A DNA stretch of 62,459 nucleotides from JBDKTH01 sp964558295 (GTDB lineage: Bacteria; Planctomycetota; Planctomycetia; Pirellulales; Thermoguttaceae). This document shows, piece after piece, positions 60,863 through 62,459 of the stretch (positions are counted from its first letter, which is position 1; each line of letters starts with the position of its first letter). The notes beneath the pieces were generated by a model. It searched no databases and was not told the DNA's origin. It saw only the letters and a list, made by a program, of their open reading frames with translations. The position numbers were made by a program, and so were the translations under genes. The DNA lies in the NCBI GenBank assembly GCA_964558295.1, contig CAZLDQ010000003.1:1-62459 (forward strand), in the 5' to 3' direction.

Positions 60863-62459
60863 GTGCAAGGGCAACGAGCTACCGGGTGGGTCGTAGCCGC
60901 GATTCTGTTGGGTGGGGCGATTGCGGTTGGCCTGCGTCTTCATAGCCGCTATGGCGTCCCAATAACACAGGGCGACACGGCTTGGCGGCTGAGTTATGAT
61001 GTGACTTTTCAAGCAGCCGAGGCCGGAATTCGCCTTCGTGCCGCCATGCCAGACGACGGACGCCACAGTCGGGTGTTTCGTCAGGATCTTCGCTATTCGG
61101 GCCTGAAGACGGAACGGCTCAGGCCGGGATGGACGGAAACCCGCGAACTAAGCGTGGTCACTCAGCGGGATGGTGAGTTCCATCTCGTAGCCCGGTTCGA
61201 TATCCACCTTAGCCCGCGAACCACATTCCGCACGTGGACGCCTCCTGCTAAATTGACCGCCGACCAGCGGGCCACGTATCTGCGCAGCACTCGTGCCATT
61301 CCTACGGATAGTCCGATCGTGCGGCAAACCCTTCAGAACATTCAAGGAGATGAGACCGATAAGGCGAAGTTGGTTCAACGATTATTCGAGTACTGTCATG
61401 CCCATCTCGCCGGCAATGCGGAAACCGGGCCGTCCAATGCGGTTCGGGCACTGGAGGAAAGGCGGGCTTCTCCGTTGGGCCGGGCTCGATTGATGGTCGC
61501 ATTGTGTCGGGCGGCAAAAGTACCGGCGCGGTTGGTGACGGGATTTGTGATCCAGGAGGCCCAGGAGGCTCGCCCCCACGTCTGGGTCGAAGTGCTGACC
61601 AATTCGCATTGGGAACCGTTCGACCCGGATAACGGCTATGCTCGTGAATTGCCCCTTCACTTTCTGGCCGCACGGCACGATGGGGAAGCGATCATTTGTG
61701 CCCCGGGGGTCAAGGAGTTGGAGACTCATTTTTCGGTAACTTCCCTCCCGCCGCCCGACGGCTCAATTGGCCGCTATCGTCAGACTCCCTTGGACATCCT
61801 GGATCTCGCTCGGCTGCCCGTGGAAATGCACGAGGTAGTAATTCTCCTATTGCTGATGCCACTGGGCGCTTTGGTTACCGCGGTCTTTCGCACCTTGGTC
61901 GGTATTCCCACCTTCGGAACATTCACGCCGGTTCTATTGGCCTTAAGCTTCGTCTATGCGGACTGGCGAACTGGGCTGGTGGTGTTTGTCGTGACAGTCT
62001 CCTTGGGACTGATTGCAAGATCGTATCTTGACCGGCTCAAGCTCCTCTTGGTTCCCCGGTTGAGTGTGATTCTTGCCCTGGTCGTGATGTGCATCATTTT
62101 TGCTGTCTCCCTGTTGGACTACCTGGGGGTGACCCCAGGTGCCCAGGCGGTCCTGTTGCCCATGGTTATCCTTACGATGACTGTCGAACGGTTCTACCTC
62201 AACGCCGAGGAAGACGGGTTACGGTATGCTTTCCAGGTGATGGGAGGCACGTTGCTAGTGGCTTCATGTTGTTACCTGGTGTTACGGTGGGAAGCGGTGG
62301 GGCGGCTCTTGTTGGCTTATCCCGAATCCCATCTGTTCACTGTGGCTGTCCTTATTCTCCTCGGACGCTATACGGGCTACCGGCTAACGGAACTGTGGAG
62401 GTTTCGTGTTTTGTTTCAACGGAAGTGGCACAAAGCCCGGGGTCGGTTAAGCAACAGTC
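60863..62459 (+). CDS. UUP1-family membrane protein (inactive transglutaminase plus 7TM), partial
   Basis: An open frame of 532 codons that runs off the window without a stop. A transmembrane helix near residues 8-27 is followed by an extracytoplasmic transglutaminase-like domain (about 30-310; RLMVALCRAAKVPARLVTGF, HVWVEVLTNSHWEPFDPDN) and then at least six hydrophobic helices (from about residue 325; VVILLLLMPLGALVTAVFR). This order matches the UUP1/7TM_transglut family, often encoded beside an ATP-grasp RimK-like gene. GTG 60863 is the first plausible start, with GGGG upstream. The Cys expected of an active enzyme is present in the LCRAAK block, so activity is undecided. Confidence 0.82.
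   Translation, partial: MQGQRATGWVVAAILLGGAIAVGLRLHSRYGVPITQGDTAWRLSYDVTFQAAEAGIRLRAAMPDDGRHSRVFRQDLRYSGLKTERLRPGWTETRELSVVTQRDGEFHLVARFDIHLSPRTTFRTWTPPAKLTADQRATYLRSTRAIPTDSPIVRQTLQNIQGDETDKAKLVQRLFEYCHAHLAGNAETGPSNAVRALEERRASPLGRARLMVALCRAAKVPARLVTGFVIQEAQEARPHVWVEVLTNSHWEPFDPDNGYARELPLHFLAARHDGEAIICAPGVKELETHFSVTSLPPPDGSIGRYRQTPLDILDLARLPVEMHEVVILLLLMPLGALVTAVFRTLVGIPTFGTFTPVLLALSFVYADWRTGLVVFVVTVSLGLIARSYLDRLKLLLVPRLSVILALVVMCIIFAVSLLDYLGVTPGAQAVLLPMVILTMTVERFYLNAEEDGLRYAFQVMGGTLLVASCCYLVLRWEAVGRLLLAYPESHLFTVAVLILLGRYTGYRLTELWRFRVLFQRKWHKARGRLSNS

Overview
The window looks like a chromosomal segment of a member of the Planctomycetota, probably a heterotrophic Pirellulales/Thermogutta-like lineage. 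The evidence is lineage-typical families: two intact DUF1559 H-X9-DG prepilin-like proteins and the leader of a third, a TIGR03000 domain, the 'YHKWLGIPP' J-like domain, a PEP-CTERM protein, several Tat-exported Gfo/Idh/MocA oxidoreductases, an ECF sigma factor next to a short membrane anti-sigma factor, and many secreted carbohydrate-active enzymes. The DNA is GC-rich. One 10-N assembly gap lies inside a GH28 gene, so this is a draft or metagenome assembly.

Layout. 0.1-6.2 kb: an HlyD-type adaptor, a three-gene operon (secreted protein, ECF sigma, anti-sigma), a DUF1559 prepilin with its partner lipoprotein, and a BON-domain protein. 6.4-12.2 kb: an FAD oxidoreductase and a GH28 polygalacturonase-like enzyme (gap-broken), then an 880-residue membrane protein joining a J-like domain to a LamG domain. 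12.2-17.2 kb: an operon of two Gfo/Idh/MocA dehydrogenases and a uroporphyrinogen-decarboxylase-like protein, divergent from a XylR-type regulator. 17.3-22.4 kb: a rhamnose module (AraC regulator, L-rhamnose isomerase, RhaT) and a Tat-exported oxidoreductase. 22.7-32.7 kb: an orphan Hpt protein, a FadL-type porin, a thioesterase-methyltransferase fusion and a roughly 2000-residue hybrid histidine kinase headed by a degenerate Ser/Thr kinase domain. 32.7-40.2 kb: glutamate dehydrogenase, a secreted GH78 alpha-L-rhamnosidase, a truncated DUF4091 relic and a lactonase. 40.2-50.9 kb: a GH32 relic, an exported methyltransferase, a Tad/VWA protein, a beta-lactamase/NamZ fusion, a PEP-CTERM protein and a beta-galactosidase-like gene broken by one in-frame TGA. 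51-62.5 kb: a second DUF1559/lipoprotein pair, a Cys-repeat TIGR03000 protein, a second XylR-controlled cluster (XylR, two TIM-barrel sugar isomerases, a ceramidase-LamG protein), a ceramidase pseudogene fused to a prepilin leader, and a partial UUP1-family membrane protein at the end.

The common theme is use of plant- or algal-type polysaccharides, with rhamnose prominent: GH78 outside the inner membrane, RhaT for uptake, RhaA for the first catabolic step, and GH28 as a possible pectin-backbone enzyme. Rhamnulokinase and aldolase are not here. Several hydrolase genes are decayed (GH32, DUF4091, ceramidase, beta-galactosidase), suggesting loss or turnover of glycan-use genes. The most unusual items are the pseudokinase-headed hybrid histidine kinase with an orphan Hpt gene 4 kb away, the hotdog-methyltransferase fusion, the TCxPx pentapeptide Cys-repeat protein, and candidate 21-bp-phased operators at the two XylR loci.
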